Counted from the stretch's first letter, positions 10,121 to 19,987 are shown. The stretch: 64,000 nucleotides of DNA from Mariniflexile gromovii (GCF_017814435.1 NZ_JAGJCB010000006.1:124001-188000); one strand, 5' to 3'. The notes: generated by a model from the sequence alone, not told the origin. A program made the numbers and translations.

Positions 10121-10150
10121 TATAAACTATGAATCATTTTCAATAAATTA
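10121..10150 (-). promoter_or_regulatory. Candidate PUL operator, site 3 (facing GH88 gene 1)
   Basis: On the gene strand the site reads TAATTTA, 7 bp, TGATTCATAGTTTATA, and it ends 110 bp before the start codon at 10010. It aligns without gaps to the site before GH88 gene 2: TATAAAnTATGAATCA is identical at 15 of 16 positions on the plus strand, and ACCC occurs at the same offset further out. Confidence 0.68.
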
Positions 10151-10272
10151 ATACCCTTTTAAGATCAAAACCCTACTGTTTACTAGCTAAATCTTTTATT
10201 AACTAAATTTTTTCACGTTTTATTTGATGGCATTTGGCTTGTGTTAAAATCAAAAGAAAAGAGCATTTTAAA

Positions 10273-12807
10273 CTAGTTTTCAGTTTGCATCATTTCTGAT
10301 TGTTCAGATTTAATTAGTTTCCCATTTACAAACTCTTTTATAGCTATCTGAACATTTTCGTTTTGCATATTTGAAATCTCAATAGTTTGTTTCCGTCCAT
10401 CTTTTAGATATACACTTAATTCATTTGAATTATTGGATTCTATTTTTAAAATTGTACTTTCACCTTTATAAGGCTCTATAACATTTAAAAATTGCACTTC
10501 TTTTTCATTAACGCGAACACCATACGTTCTTCTATCCGGATTATTTCTGATATCTCTTTGCTTACCTCCATTGGGGTAATTACATAATAAAACATCTGCC
10601 TTTTTAGGCCAAAGTGTGTGTACGTCTAGTTTCATCCCGTTTTCATCAAACTCAACTTTGGTTTCGCTTTTTGAAGTATACCATTGGGCATTTTCAAAAT
10701 ATTTATATGGCGATGTGTTTACTGTACTTAATTTATCTAAAGTAGAACCTTTCTTTTTAGCACCTACAATATTTTTGAAACCAACAGGGTGCATTAACCA
10801 ATCGTAATTGTGTTTTTGATCGGATTTCATATAATCTGCAAGAACTACATAATCATCAGTTACAACGGATAGACGTCTTTGTTGAATGGGTTTGAAGTTA
10901 GGGTCGTAATCGGTATCATCCCAAGGTGGAAACTTATCTGCATTCCAAGTTGGTATTTTACGCCATCTGGCATTGGTTTCAACTACAGATGCCTGCATTA
11001 ATTCACCTTTATAAAACAACAACAGTTCAGATGGTACGGCTTCTTGTTGTAATTCGTCTACAACAACCATGTTATGGGTGGCCGATGTTTGTACACATTC
11101 TTTATATCCAGGATTTCCATAACCAAACCACACCATTTCAGTTCCAAAATATTTATGCCCAAAACGGTCTAAAGCTACTAAACTGGCTCTATCAAACTGT
11201 CCGTGCCAGCCACCATGTGTACCATATTTTAAAAAAGCTTGAATTTGATTTTCTGGTGTATTAACTTCCGCCTGCGATCGTAAAGCCACTAAACCAATAT
11301 TTGGCGCATAGACAGATTCTGCTCGTGGGTCTTCAGTTTTTGGTAGTTCAGGTACACCGTACATTAAAGACACCCAAGAATCGCGTTTGGTTTTACTAAT
11401 TACCCATGCCAAATCGGGGTTTTTATATTCACGATAAGCTAATTCATAAAATTCATTCGGTTCTTTTAAATCGGAATCGTTGGTAGATACCAAATATGCA
11501 TTTTCATCCATAAAGGGTATATATGGAGTTACCATATCTTCTAAACCTCTGGTGTTTTTTCCGGTTGGCCCCCAATTATCAAACTTCATTCCCGTAAACC
11601 CTTCTTTGACATTATCAAAATCTTTACTTTTAAATTTAGCAGGAAAACGTCTGTGGTATAAATCCAATCCGTAATTTTTGAATGCCTGTGCCACTAATGT
11701 ATAGCGTTGCACCACCAAATAACAATAGTTTCCCGTACCTTCAAACCACCATCCATCTGCCATAACACCCTTACCTATTTGGTCTGCCATTCCACCATCA
11801 GCTTCTGTTAAATACTCTAATTCTGGAATATCTTGCAAAAACAGCGCTACAAAAATAGCTCCTGCATTGGCACTGGCTTGATGATTCATAATCCCTAAAC
11901 CATCCATGTGTTTTTTATTCAATGCTAAGTAGTAACGGAACGTGGCTTCTATGTTTTCTTTATCTTGTTTAGAAAATTCAGATTCATTAAAAATAATATC
12001 ACAAGCTGCAGAAAGAAACAAAAAGAAATTACCTTCATGCACTTGTACGCCATTTGTTGCTGCTCCTATAGATAAATAGCCTTTTTCTTTATCGCAAACC
12101 GCTTTTATTAAAGCTACGACTTTGTTTTTATAATTTACATTGCCTGTTAATTTGTAAGCCAAGGCCAATTGAAAAGCTTTTTCTCCATCGCTCGCACTAT
12201 AATTTAAACTGGACCATACTTTTGTTGGGCGTGGTTTGGTAACAATTTCACGTTCTGGAAACTTGAAACCATCCAGTTCCTTGAGCATGTTATCTAAATT
12301 TTGCTTTGCCCAATCGTATTTTGCTATCTTTTGTTTAGCTTCTTCAATAACAGGGTTTGTAACTAATAAAAACGGATGTGGTTTACTACGAACTGTTATG
12401 AATTCTAAGGTTTCTAATAATTCTTCTTTTTCGTCTTTGATTAAAATGATACTCGATTCGTGGCCTCCTAAAGGCATTCTATCGCTTACTATTACAGACA
12501 ATGTTCCATTATAAATAGCATGAGGTTCTAAAGTTACTTTTGAAATGCTTAAACTGTTAATGCATGCCAACTCGCGTGGATTTTTAACACTTAAATAATA
12601 GGTTTCTGAATTTTGAGAAGCATTTTTTAATTGAAAAGTGTACGATATTGTATCATTTGCTTTAGCTGCTCTGGTTTGTAAAGCACTGCTTAATATGCTT
12701 TCTATTACATTTGGCTTAGCGGAAAGTGTAGTTCCAGTAGCTATAAAAAATAGGAGTAAAAAAAGATGCTTTGGTATTTTATTGAATTTTGAAGTGTTAT
12801 TCTTCAT
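10273..12807 (-). CDS. Heparinase II/III-like polysaccharide lyase
   Basis: This 844-residue secreted protein has a signal peptide ending at about residue 30 (TTLSA). A beta-rich segment (about 35-140) is followed by an alpha/alpha toroid with IMNHQASANAG (N308, H309) and DGWWFEGTGNYCYLVVQRY (Y361, Y363), the arrangement of catalytic Asn/His and Tyr in heparinase II/III and alginate-lyase folds. The C-terminal beta-sandwich has GTHGGWHGQFDRASL (H531, H535) and TSATHNMVVVDE (H578). It probably cleaves a uronic-acid polysaccharide by beta-elimination, giving the substrate for the GH88 enzymes. The PL family (for example PL35, PL37 or PL40) cannot be fixed by eye. The gene lies between the two GH88 genes on the same strand. 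Confidence 0.82.
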   Translation of the reverse strand: MKNNTSKFNKIPKHLFLLLFFIATGTTLSAKPNVIESILSSALQTRAAKANDTISYTFQLKNASQNSETYYLSVKNPRELACINSLSISKVTLEPHAIYNGTLSVIVSDRMPLGGHESSIILIKDEKEELLETLEFITVRSKPHPFLLVTNPVIEEAKQKIAKYDWAKQNLDNMLKELDGFKFPEREIVTKPRPTKVWSSLNYSASDGEKAFQLALAYKLTGNVNYKNKVVALIKAVCDKEKGYLSIGAATNGVQVHEGNFFLFLSAACDIIFNESEFSKQDKENIEATFRYYLALNKKHMDGLGIMNHQASANAGAIFVALFLQDIPELEYLTEADGGMADQIGKGVMADGWWFEGTGNYCYLVVQRYTLVAQAFKNYGLDLYHRRFPAKFKSKDFDNVKEGFTGMKFDNWGPTGKNTRGLEDMVTPYIPFMDENAYLVSTNDSDLKEPNEFYELAYREYKNPDLAWVISKTKRDSWVSLMYGVPELPKTEDPRAESVYAPNIGLVALRSQAEVNTPENQIQAFLKYGTHGGWHGQFDRASLVALDRFGHKYFGTEMVWFGYGNPGYKECVQTSATHNMVVVDELQQEAVPSELLLFYKGELMQASVVETNARWRKIPTWNADKFPPWDDTDYDPNFKPIQQRRLSVVTDDYVVLADYMKSDQKHNYDWLMHPVGFKNIVGAKKKGSTLDKLSTVNTSPYKYFENAQWYTSKSETKVEFDENGMKLDVHTLWPKKADVLLCNYPNGGKQRDIRNNPDRRTYGVRVNEKEVQFLNVIEPYKGESTILKIESNNSNELSVYLKDGRKQTIEISNMQNENVQIAIKEFVNGKLIKSEQSEMMQTEN

Positions 12808-12853
12808 TTTGGTTTTATTTTTTTTTGACTGCTTACTATTACTTATAATCTGA

Positions 12854-12955
12854 TGTCACCTCGAGCCTTTCGACTGCGCTCAAGATAAACTAAAGTCGAG
12901 ACCTCATTATTACTCAAATTAATATAATAACCTCTCGACTGCGCTCGAGGTGACA
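12854..12955. repeat. REP-like fold-back repeat (TCGACTGCGCTC family), copy 1
   Basis: Perfect 13-bp inverted arms, TGTCACCTCGAGC (12854-12866) and GCTCGAGGTGACA (12943-12955), enclose further copies of CGACTGCGCTC. The GC-rich element stands out from the AT-rich background. It lies between the lyase gene and the nucleoside-hydrolase-like gene. The same core occurs at 35500-35556. Confidence 0.8.
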
Positions 12956-13037
12956 CAAAAATATTTCAGAGTAAACTTGAATTGATATAAATGGTACAAA
13001 CAGTTAATTTTATTAATTCTGCATTGAAGTTTGAAAC

Positions 13038-13907
13038 CTATTTCACTGCACTTTCAATAATAGCTTTAGCATCATCTGGATTTGTTTTTTGTTTACCTGT
13101 TAACAAATAGATAATCATACCAGCATCAGAAGGATCAAAATCACCTTTTTTAATACACGTTAATTGTCTAGAGTATAACCAATCTAATTGTTTTTGATTT
13201 TCTGCGGAATTTTCACGAATAGGAGATGTTTTAATCCAATCGAATTGTTCTTTAGGCGCTTTCAAACCTTCGTAATCTGTACCTCCGTTTTGATCAACTA
13301 TTCTATCTACGATAAGTCCTTTTGGTTCAAACTTTTCTTTTATTTCTTTCCATGTCCAACCTGAATGGTGTTCCCAATCATGCGGTTTGTCTGAATGGTT
13401 ATCGTTCCAGTTTGAATGGGAAATGATGCGAACGTATTTCAATTTAGAACTATTTGCCTTTTGAATAGCGCTCCCTACAACTTGCATGGGGCCTGCAGCA
13501 ACAATAGTTAAAGGATCTTTTTTGCTAGATTTATTAATTTCTTTGGTAATCGCGTTGATGGCCTTGGTTGAGTCCTGAACGGCTTCAATAAAATTTGATT
13601 TCTTAAAATTATAAATATCTTTTCCTTCTAAAGCACTTTTAAGCATTTGTTCTTTACCATCGCTTTTGTCGTGATTGCTCCCCCAAATATGGTCGCTAAA
13701 CGTATAAACAGTTAACTTATCCTGTAAATTTCTAGCTGCTAATAATGCCAAGGTTAATGGTGTTGCTGCCCAATCATCATGATCGTGCTCATTTCCATCG
13801 GAGCTTACTACAATTCTACCAATACTATAAGGAATGGTTTGCCCATAAAAAAAATGTGCGTTACTTAACAGAAAACATACACAAACAATGGTTTTAAAAT
13901 TTCGCAT
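13038..13907 (-). CDS. Secreted nucleoside-hydrolase-like protein of the PUL
   Basis: This 289-residue protein has a signal peptide ending about FFYGQ (residue 23). The first strand runs into an acidic cluster, VSSDGNEHDHDDWAATPL (D37, E40, D42, D44, D45), which resembles the DxxxDD calcium/ribose-binding loop at the N-terminus of nucleoside hydrolases. LTIVAAGPMQVV and the spread of later His and Asp residues are also compatible with that fold. Its reaction is unknown; hydrolysis of a glycosidic bond in a PUL product is inference. It starts 12 bp after the GH88 gene 2 stop, so the two are co-transcribed. I could not match it to a named family with certainty. Confidence 0.6.
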   Translation of the reverse strand: MRNFKTIVCVCFLLSNAHFFYGQTIPYSIGRIVVSSDGNEHDHDDWAATPLTLALLAARNLQDKLTVYTFSDHIWGSNHDKSDGKEQMLKSALEGKDIYNFKKSNFIEAVQDSTKAINAITKEINKSSKKDPLTIVAAGPMQVVGSAIQKANSSKLKYVRIISHSNWNDNHSDKPHDWEHHSGWTWKEIKEKFEPKGLIVDRIVDQNGGTDYEGLKAPKEQFDWIKTSPIRENSAENQKQLDWLYSRQLTCIKKGDFDPSDAGMIIYLLTGKQKTNPDDAKAIIESAVK

Positions 13908-13919
13908 AGTGATTAGATT

Positions 13920-15143
13920 TTAATTGTTGGTTTGAACCACTTTTTTATTGTTGGATTTTAATTTTTCCAATCGCATTAATGCTTCCATAAAATAATAATC
14001 GGCATAAATAATTGGCACATCAATTTCTGAACCTTTAGGATGATGCCCTGTTGAATGTAACAATAATGCATCATTTGTTTTTCCACTTAAATACTTATCA
14101 GAAGAAAGAATTTCCACAAATTTTTTGGCGGCATTGGTGTACTTTGTTTTTAATTTTTCATCTTTCAACACGTTAGCCAACTCCAGCATGCCACAAGCTG
14201 CAATGGCTGCAGCTGAAGCATCTTTGGGTGCATTTGGTATTTTAGGGTCGTCAAAATCCCAATACGGAATACCATCTTCAGGTAAACGGTTTAAAAAGTG
14301 GTCTGCTAACTTGATAGACGTATTTAGAAAATCTTGGTTGCCAGTTTCTCGGTAAGCCATTGCAAAGCCATAAATACCCCAAGTTTGTCCACGTGCCCAC
14401 ATAGACTCGTCTGCATATCCTTGGTGGGTATGTCCTTTAATAAATTCACCTGTTTTATCGTTAAACTCGCCTAAATGGTATGTAGCACTATCTGGTCTCA
14501 CAATATGTTTCATGGTTACTTTTGCATGACTTTCCGCAATATTATAAAGTTCTTTATTTTCTCCATTTTTAGCAGCCCAGAACAACAACTCTAAATTCAT
14601 CATATTATCAATAATGGTGTTGTGTGGGTAAATCTTTTTCTTTGAAGGCCAAGACTGAATGGCTCCAACTATAGGATTATATAAAGTAGCTAAAGTATCG
14701 GCTGCTGCCAACATGATTTCTTTGTAGGCTTCATTTCCTGTTAACCTGTAGCCATTTCCAAAACTGCAATATACTTGAAACCCGATGTCGTGATCATCGG
14801 CTGGTGAATAGGCAATGGTTTTTATGGTTTCTGTAAACTGTTCTGCTGCTTTTTTAATTTCTGCATCATTAGTATATTCATAACCATACCATAAAACACC
14901 TGGCCAAAAGCCGCTACACCAATCTTTAACACCTACTAATTTCCAATGTTGTTTCCCTTTTGGAATATTTCTTGGGAAACTATCAAAGCTATTTAAAGAT
15001 TTTAATGCTTCTTTTATTTTAACAGCATTTTGGCCAAGTACTGTTTCAACGTCCGTTTTTGGTGTTTTCTTTTTTTCGGCAGCGCAACCTGCAAAAAGAG
15101 TAGATACTAAAAAACCAACACAAATAATTTTTAAAATTCTCAT
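13920..15143 (-). CDS. GH88-type unsaturated glucuronyl hydrolase lipoprotein (paralog 2)
   Basis: This 407-residue paralog of the gene at 8787-10010 has the same expected reaction. The lipobox LFAGC gives C20. Catalytic-type motifs are DDHDIGF (D119) and NTIIDNMMNLELLFWAAKNG (D179 in the first part), with DWCSGFWPGVLWYGYEY and YADESMWARGQTWGIYGFAM also conserved. The two paralogs are highly similar across their length but differ most in the N-terminal linker and near FNDKTGEFIKG, so they may act on differently linked or sulfated unsaturated disaccharides. It is the first gene of a leftward unit with the nucleoside-hydrolase-like gene and has a PUL motif copy 97 bp upstream. Confidence 0.93.
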   Translation of the reverse strand: MRILKIICVGFLVSTLFAGCAAEKKKTPKTDVETVLGQNAVKIKEALKSLNSFDSFPRNIPKGKQHWKLVGVKDWCSGFWPGVLWYGYEYTNDAEIKKAAEQFTETIKTIAYSPADDHDIGFQVYCSFGNGYRLTGNEAYKEIMLAAADTLATLYNPIVGAIQSWPSKKKIYPHNTIIDNMMNLELLFWAAKNGENKELYNIAESHAKVTMKHIVRPDSATYHLGEFNDKTGEFIKGHTHQGYADESMWARGQTWGIYGFAMAYRETGNQDFLNTSIKLADHFLNRLPEDGIPYWDFDDPKIPNAPKDASAAAIAACGMLELANVLKDEKLKTKYTNAAKKFVEILSSDKYLSGKTNDALLLHSTGHHPKGSEIDVPIIYADYYFMEALMRLEKLKSNNKKVVQTNN

Positions 15144-15240
15144 ATTACAATTCTTTAAATGAAAAAATACTACTACCCAAGTAAGTATTTTTCAAAGTTA
15201 AGTTATAACTACAAGTATAAAAACTCTATGTTGGAAATAC

Positions 15241-15270
15241 TATAAAATATGAATCAAATCAGGTAAATCA
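15241..15270 (-). promoter_or_regulatory. Candidate PUL operator, site 4 (facing GH88 gene 2)
   Basis: On the gene strand the site reads TGATTTA, 7 bp, TGATTCATATTTTATA. It lies in the 176 bp between the regulator stop and the GH88 gene 2 start. Confidence 0.66.
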
Positions 15271-15319
15271 ACACCCATTTATGTTATAATTTCTACCTAA
15301 ATTAAGGTTTATTGATTAA

Positions 15320-18300
15320 TTATGATTCTTCTTTCTTGTTTTGTTCTAAGTACTCGCTAGGCGTCATATTATACAATTCCCGGAACGTTTTACCGAAATA
15401 AGCAGCTGAATTAAACCCAGACATGTGCGTAACTTCTTTTATGGTATATCCGCCTTTAAGCAATAATTCTGAAGCATATTTTAAACGGATAGTACGTATA
15501 AAATTACTTGGATTTTGCCCTGTAATAGATTGTATTTTTCTGTAAAACTGAGATCTACCAATACCTATATCTTTTAGTAAATGCTCTAATTTAAAATCAA
15601 TATCACTAATGTTATCCAAAATAACTTTGGTTGTTTTTTCAAGAAATGCTTCATCTATAGAATTACTTGTTACTTCATTTGAACTTATAACAGCTCCTAA
15701 TTTTGAAAATTTCTCTCTAATAATTCGCTTCGATTCCAACAAATTAGCAATTCGAGCTTTTAAAACATTCACATTAAATGGCTTACCTAAATACCCATCA
15801 GCCCCTGTTTTATAACCTTCAATCCGATCCTCTTCCAAAGCTCGTGCTGTTAATAATATTACTGGTATGTGGCAGGTTTCAAATTCTGATTTTATTTTTT
15901 TACATAATTCAAAACCATCCATTTTGGGCATCATCACATCACTAACAACAATTTCCGGGTAATGTTTTAAAACTTTTTCCAGACCTTCTTCACCATTAAC
16001 AGCTTCAATAATATTATAACGCCCTTTTAGTTCATTTCTTAAATGCTCTCTAAGTTCTTTATTGTCTTCTACAATTAACAACTTTGGCAAATCACCTTTC
16101 CCAGATATATCTTCTTTATCCTCGTACATCTGGGTAGCATCGGATATTAGCATATCATACTCTGCAGATTTCATGGAGTTTATTAAAAATTCATCCTTTA
16201 CATTGTCTACAACACTAGACTCTGCTGTTTTATTAAATGGGATTCTAACCACAAATTTACTGCCCTTATTATACTGGCTTTCCACAAAAATTTCGCCTCC
16301 ATGTATCTCTACCAACCCTCTGGTATAATTTAAACCAATTCCGGTTCCTGTTTTGTTGGGGTCTACATTATAAAAACGGGAAAATATTTTTTTAAGTTGC
16401 TCTTTATCAAGACCTATACCTGTATCTTCCACAACTATTTCAATGTAGGATTCTAATTTTTTTCTATCCTGCTTTAAAAAATTTAAATTTCTGTTTTTCT
16501 CTGTAAACTTATTTACCGATACTTTTATTTCTCCGCCACTTTCTGTGAATTTAACAGCATTTGAAATTAAATTGGTAAGTATCTTTTCCATTTTATCAAA
16601 ATCGAAAAAGGTAAACAATTGCTCGGAAGTGGATGAAAAACTATAATCGATCCCTTTTTTGGAGACAACTTCTTTAAAAAGAGCATAAATATCATGACTA
16701 AACTTGATAATGTCTCCTTTTTGAACCTGAAGCGGTGCCATACCTACTTCCATTTTTCTATAATCCAACAACTGATTTACCAGATACAACAAGCGTCTTG
16801 CACTTCGTTGAATAGACAATGCTGATGTTCTTACAATTTCACCATCATTATAGCCCGTTAACAACTTATCTAATGGATTTAAAATTAAAGTTAGGGGCGT
16901 TCTAAATTCATGGGACACATTAATGAAAAATTCCAGTTTCATCTGGTCAAACTCACGTTCTTTTTCACTATTTACACTTTCGGTATAATACTTTTGTAAA
17001 AACCATAATAACACTCCCGCAACTATTATATAAAGGGCGTAGGCACCCCAAGTTTTCCAAGGTGGTGAATTGATTGTTATTTTAACTGATGATACTGGGG
17101 CCGAATCCCAATCACCATCAACCGAAGCTTTTACGTTAAAAGTATAGGATCCTGGTTGTAAAGTAGAGTAATTAATTGTCCTATTAGTTCCAGCAACAAC
17201 GTACTCGTCATTAACGCCCTCCATTTTATAAGCATACTTAACTTGCTCTTGATTTTGGTAATGAAGTGCTATAAAATCAAATGATAAATTGGACTGATTA
17301 TACTTTAATATAATATCGTCTGCTTCTGAAAGTGATTTTGTTAAAGTATAACCACTATTTATTTTTTCACCAACTTTAACATACTTGTCGTTTATTTTTA
17401 ACCCGGATATGGTTGGGGTAAGTTTTGCTGAAGAAGTAATAGTAATATCTTTAGGGTTAAAAATATTAAAACCATTAATACCACCAATTAAAATACGACC
17501 ATCTTTTGTTCTTTCTATCGATTTACTTTGGTATTCCATTCCTTGTAAACCATCGTGTGTGTTGAAGTTTTTAAATTGATTGGTTTTAGGGTTTAAAAAC
17601 GACAAGCCACTTCGGGTAGTTATCCAAAAATTATGAAAAGCATCTTCTTTTAACGCTGTAATTAAATTATTGGGCAATCCATCTTGTGTGAAATAAGATT
17701 TTAGTAAGTTTAGATTGGAGTCTAATTTATAAATACCAATATCGGTCCCTAACCAAATGTTATGTAAATGATCTTCTTCAATGTAGTTTATTCGGTTTCC
17801 TGCAATACCTTCAATATTAATATCATTAAATTGAATTTCGCTAGGGAATTCACTCTTCAACTCATTAAGATTGATATAATTTAACCCTAAAGTAGTTCCA
17901 ACTAGCAACCTTTCTTTTGAATCAATAAATAGTGAAAAAACGAAATTACTTAGCAACCCTTCTGTATTACTATTTCCTATTTTGTAATGATGAAACTTAT
18001 TGTTTTTTGTATCCAGTAAATCCAACCCTTCATCTCTAAGTCCTAACCAAACTCTACCTTTTTTATCTTCTACACCTGTCCAAACCGAATTTTGACCAAT
18101 GGTAGAATCATCAAATTCGTTGTGTAAATATCTTTTACTTATATATGTTTCTGGATTAAATTTATTTAATCCACCATCTAAGGTACATACCCAAATATCG
18201 CCATCTTTATCTTCAAAAGTATACATCATTCTATTGGAGCTTAAAGATTTTGGGTCATTCGGGTTATAGCTAAATGATTTAAACGTTTTATCCTTTTCAT

Positions 18301-19489
18301 TAAACAAATTCAAACCACCGTTGTAAGCACCTATCCAAATGCGTCCCTTAGAATCTTGAAGTACAGATTGTACCTTTTTATCATTTAAACCATTTTCGGT
18401 TCCTTTTTTATAATAATAATGCCCGAAGTTTGATTTTGTTATGTCTAATTTACAAATTCCCTCATCATAAGTACCAAACCAAAAAATCCCGTCTTTATCT
18501 TGAATCACATCAGATATTTGATTCCCAGGTAATGAAAAAGGGTCAAATGGATTGTGTTCTAAATGTTGTGTTTCTCCATTTTTTTTATTGTAAAGAAAAA
18601 CACCAGCGCCATCGGTAACAATCCATATAATTCCTGAAGCATCTTGATAAAATTCATAAAACGGAACACTTTCTTTTGTTAATGAAATTTGTTTGAAAGT
18701 GTTTGTTTTCTTTTCCCATAAGATAAAATTTGAAGTATCATTACCTATCCAAAAATCATTATCAGAATCAATAAAAAAGCGTTTTGGTATATGATTTAAC
18801 TCGTAAGGTGTTTTACTTTTAATTAAAACTCTTTTAAAATCATCTGTTTCTGGATTATATTTATTTAAATGTTGACCATTGGTTCCTACCCAAATAAAAC
18901 CATCTTTATCTTTTGCAATTACATTTACATTATTGTTATCTAAACTAGTAACGTCTTTATATTTAATAGCATAATGCACAGGGTTTAAATCATTAATGTT
19001 ACTAGTATCATCATGTAATGATAGCTTCACCAAACCACTGCTTGTTCCTACCCATAATTGGTTCTTCTCCTTATTGTAGAGCAGGGCATTTATAATCTTT
19101 TTAGGATTGAAGGACCTAAGAGGTTGTTTATATAAAGGTATGTGCTTAAATATGTTTGTGTTTCTATTATAAAAATTCAAGCCATTATTTGTTCCTATCC
19201 AAAGGTTACCTTGCTTATCTTCTTGAATGACATTTATTCTATTATTGCTAATGGAAGTTGAATCTTTAATGATAGGCCTAAAAATTTCAAACTCGTAACC
19301 ATTATATTTATTTAAACCATCAATAGTACCAAACCACAAATAGCCTTGACTGTCTTGAAACACTTCCAAACAGGTACTACTAGACAATCCCTTGTCTGTG
19401 CTTAGGTTTTCGAACTTAAGATTAGTGTACTGTCCGAAAATAAAATTACAGCAAAAACTTAAAATAATAAGACATAAATTCTTGTTCAT
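15320..19489 (-). CDS. Hybrid two-component system regulator of the PUL (HTCS)
   Basis: This 1389-residue one-protein two-component system senses a glycan fragment in the periplasm and activates PUL genes. A signal peptide is followed by about 700 residues of two-component beta-propeller repeats (many LWFGT, IWIGT, IWVGT blades). Then come a Y_Y_Y domain (YTFNVKASVDGDW), one membrane segment (about 812-834), a HisKA domain with FINVSHEFRTP (H860) and an ATPase domain with DTGIGL and GTGIGLNYTRGLVEIHGG. The receiver has VSDVMMPKMDGFE (D1184), and the C-terminus is an AraC-type helix-turn-helix (about 1280-1389, with MSGFNSAAYFGKTFRELYNM). It is 176 bp upstream of GH88 gene 2 on the same strand. 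The four shared 30-bp sites are its likely targets; none was found before its own start. Confidence 0.95.
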   Translation of the reverse strand: MNKNLCLIILSFCCNFIFGQYTNLKFENLSTDKGLSSSTCLEVFQDSQGYLWFGTIDGLNKYNGYEFEIFRPIIKDSTSISNNRINVIQEDKQGNLWIGTNNGLNFYNRNTNIFKHIPLYKQPLRSFNPKKIINALLYNKEKNQLWVGTSSGLVKLSLHDDTSNINDLNPVHYAIKYKDVTSLDNNNVNVIAKDKDGFIWVGTNGQHLNKYNPETDDFKRVLIKSKTPYELNHIPKRFFIDSDNDFWIGNDTSNFILWEKKTNTFKQISLTKESVPFYEFYQDASGIIWIVTDGAGVFLYNKKNGETQHLEHNPFDPFSLPGNQISDVIQDKDGIFWFGTYDEGICKLDITKSNFGHYYYKKGTENGLNDKKVQSVLQDSKGRIWIGAYNGGLNLFNEKDKTFKSFSYNPNDPKSLSSNRMMYTFEDKDGDIWVCTLDGGLNKFNPETYISKRYLHNEFDDSTIGQNSVWTGVEDKKGRVWLGLRDEGLDLLDTKNNKFHHYKIGNSNTEGLLSNFVFSLFIDSKERLLVGTTLGLNYINLNELKSEFPSEIQFNDINIEGIAGNRINYIEEDHLHNIWLGTDIGIYKLDSNLNLLKSYFTQDGLPNNLITALKEDAFHNFWITTRSGLSFLNPKTNQFKNFNTHDGLQGMEYQSKSIERTKDGRILIGGINGFNIFNPKDITITSSAKLTPTISGLKINDKYVKVGEKINSGYTLTKSLSEADDIILKYNQSNLSFDFIALHYQNQEQVKYAYKMEGVNDEYVVAGTNRTINYSTLQPGSYTFNVKASVDGDWDSAPVSSVKITINSPPWKTWGAYALYIIVAGVLLWFLQKYYTESVNSEKEREFDQMKLEFFINVSHEFRTPLTLILNPLDKLLTGYNDGEIVRTSALSIQRSARRLLYLVNQLLDYRKMEVGMAPLQVQKGDIIKFSHDIYALFKEVVSKKGIDYSFSSTSEQLFTFFDFDKMEKILTNLISNAVKFTESGGEIKVSVNKFTEKNRNLNFLKQDRKKLESYIEIVVEDTGIGLDKEQLKKIFSRFYNVDPNKTGTGIGLNYTRGLVEIHGGEIFVESQYNKGSKFVVRIPFNKTAESSVVDNVKDEFLINSMKSAEYDMLISDATQMYEDKEDISGKGDLPKLLIVEDNKELREHLRNELKGRYNIIEAVNGEEGLEKVLKHYPEIVVSDVMMPKMDGFELCKKIKSEFETCHIPVILLTARALEEDRIEGYKTGADGYLGKPFNVNVLKARIANLLESKRIIREKFSKLGAVISSNEVTSNSIDEAFLEKTTKVILDNISDIDFKLEHLLKDIGIGRSQFYRKIQSITGQNPSNFIRTIRLKYASELLLKGGYTIKEVTHMSGFNSAAYFGKTFRELYNMTPSEYLEQNKKEES

Positions 19490-19832
19490 TCCTAGCTTTT
19501 TTTTTTGAGAATATACAATGATAATAAATTTAAAATTAAATTATGGAAAGGTGATTTTTCTTTTGAAATTATATTTATCAAATAGCAATAAAAAATAAAT
19601 GATAAGTTAAAATTACACTTTGTAAAAATAAGGAACTAAATTAAGTAATTCTATTAAAAAAAAACAAAGGCAAGGACACAAATAGCACATTGTTGATTAA
19701 CACATATTTATACTGTAAACCATTTTTTATAATTATTCCATATTCCAATCAAAACATATTTTTTTATACAAAAAACACTTTTGGCTTTCATATAAAAATG
19801 ATTAGCTTTGATGCCCTGTAAAATGTATTAAG
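19490..19832. other. Non-coding region between HTCS gene and tRNA-Leu
   Basis: This AT-rich stretch should hold the HTCS promoter (leftward) and the tRNA promoter (rightward). I see no ORF, no PUL motif copy and no clear hairpin in it. Confidence 0.6.
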
Positions 19833-19917
19833 GCGCACGTGGCGGAATTGGTAGACGCGCCAGCTTGAGGGGCTGGTGTTCGCTTAGAATGTGGAAGTTC
19901 GAGTCTTCTCGTGCGCA
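19833..19917 (+). tRNA. tRNA-Leu (anticodon GAG)
   Basis: The 85-nt gene has a 7-bp acceptor stem, GCGCACG paired with CGTGCGC, followed by discriminator A. The D-arm is GGCGGAATTGGTAGACGC. The anticodon arm is CCAGC, loop TTGAGGG, GCTGG, giving anticodon GAG. A class II variable arm and the T-arm GTTCGAGTC follow. The CCA end is not encoded. Confidence 0.96.
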
Positions 19918-19956
19918 CTTTTCTTCATAAAATCAATTAAAAATTTCCTTCTAAAA

Positions 19957-19987
19957 TTGATTTAATCAATGGATTCACATACTTTTG
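19957..19987 (+). promoter_or_regulatory. Flavobacterial-type promoter of the carH-like gene
   Basis: TTG (19957-19959), a 20-bp spacer and TACTTTTG (19980-19987) match the Bacteroidota TTG/TAnnTTTG consensus. The -7 element overlaps the TTGTTTA inverted repeat, suggesting autorepression. Confidence 0.55.
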
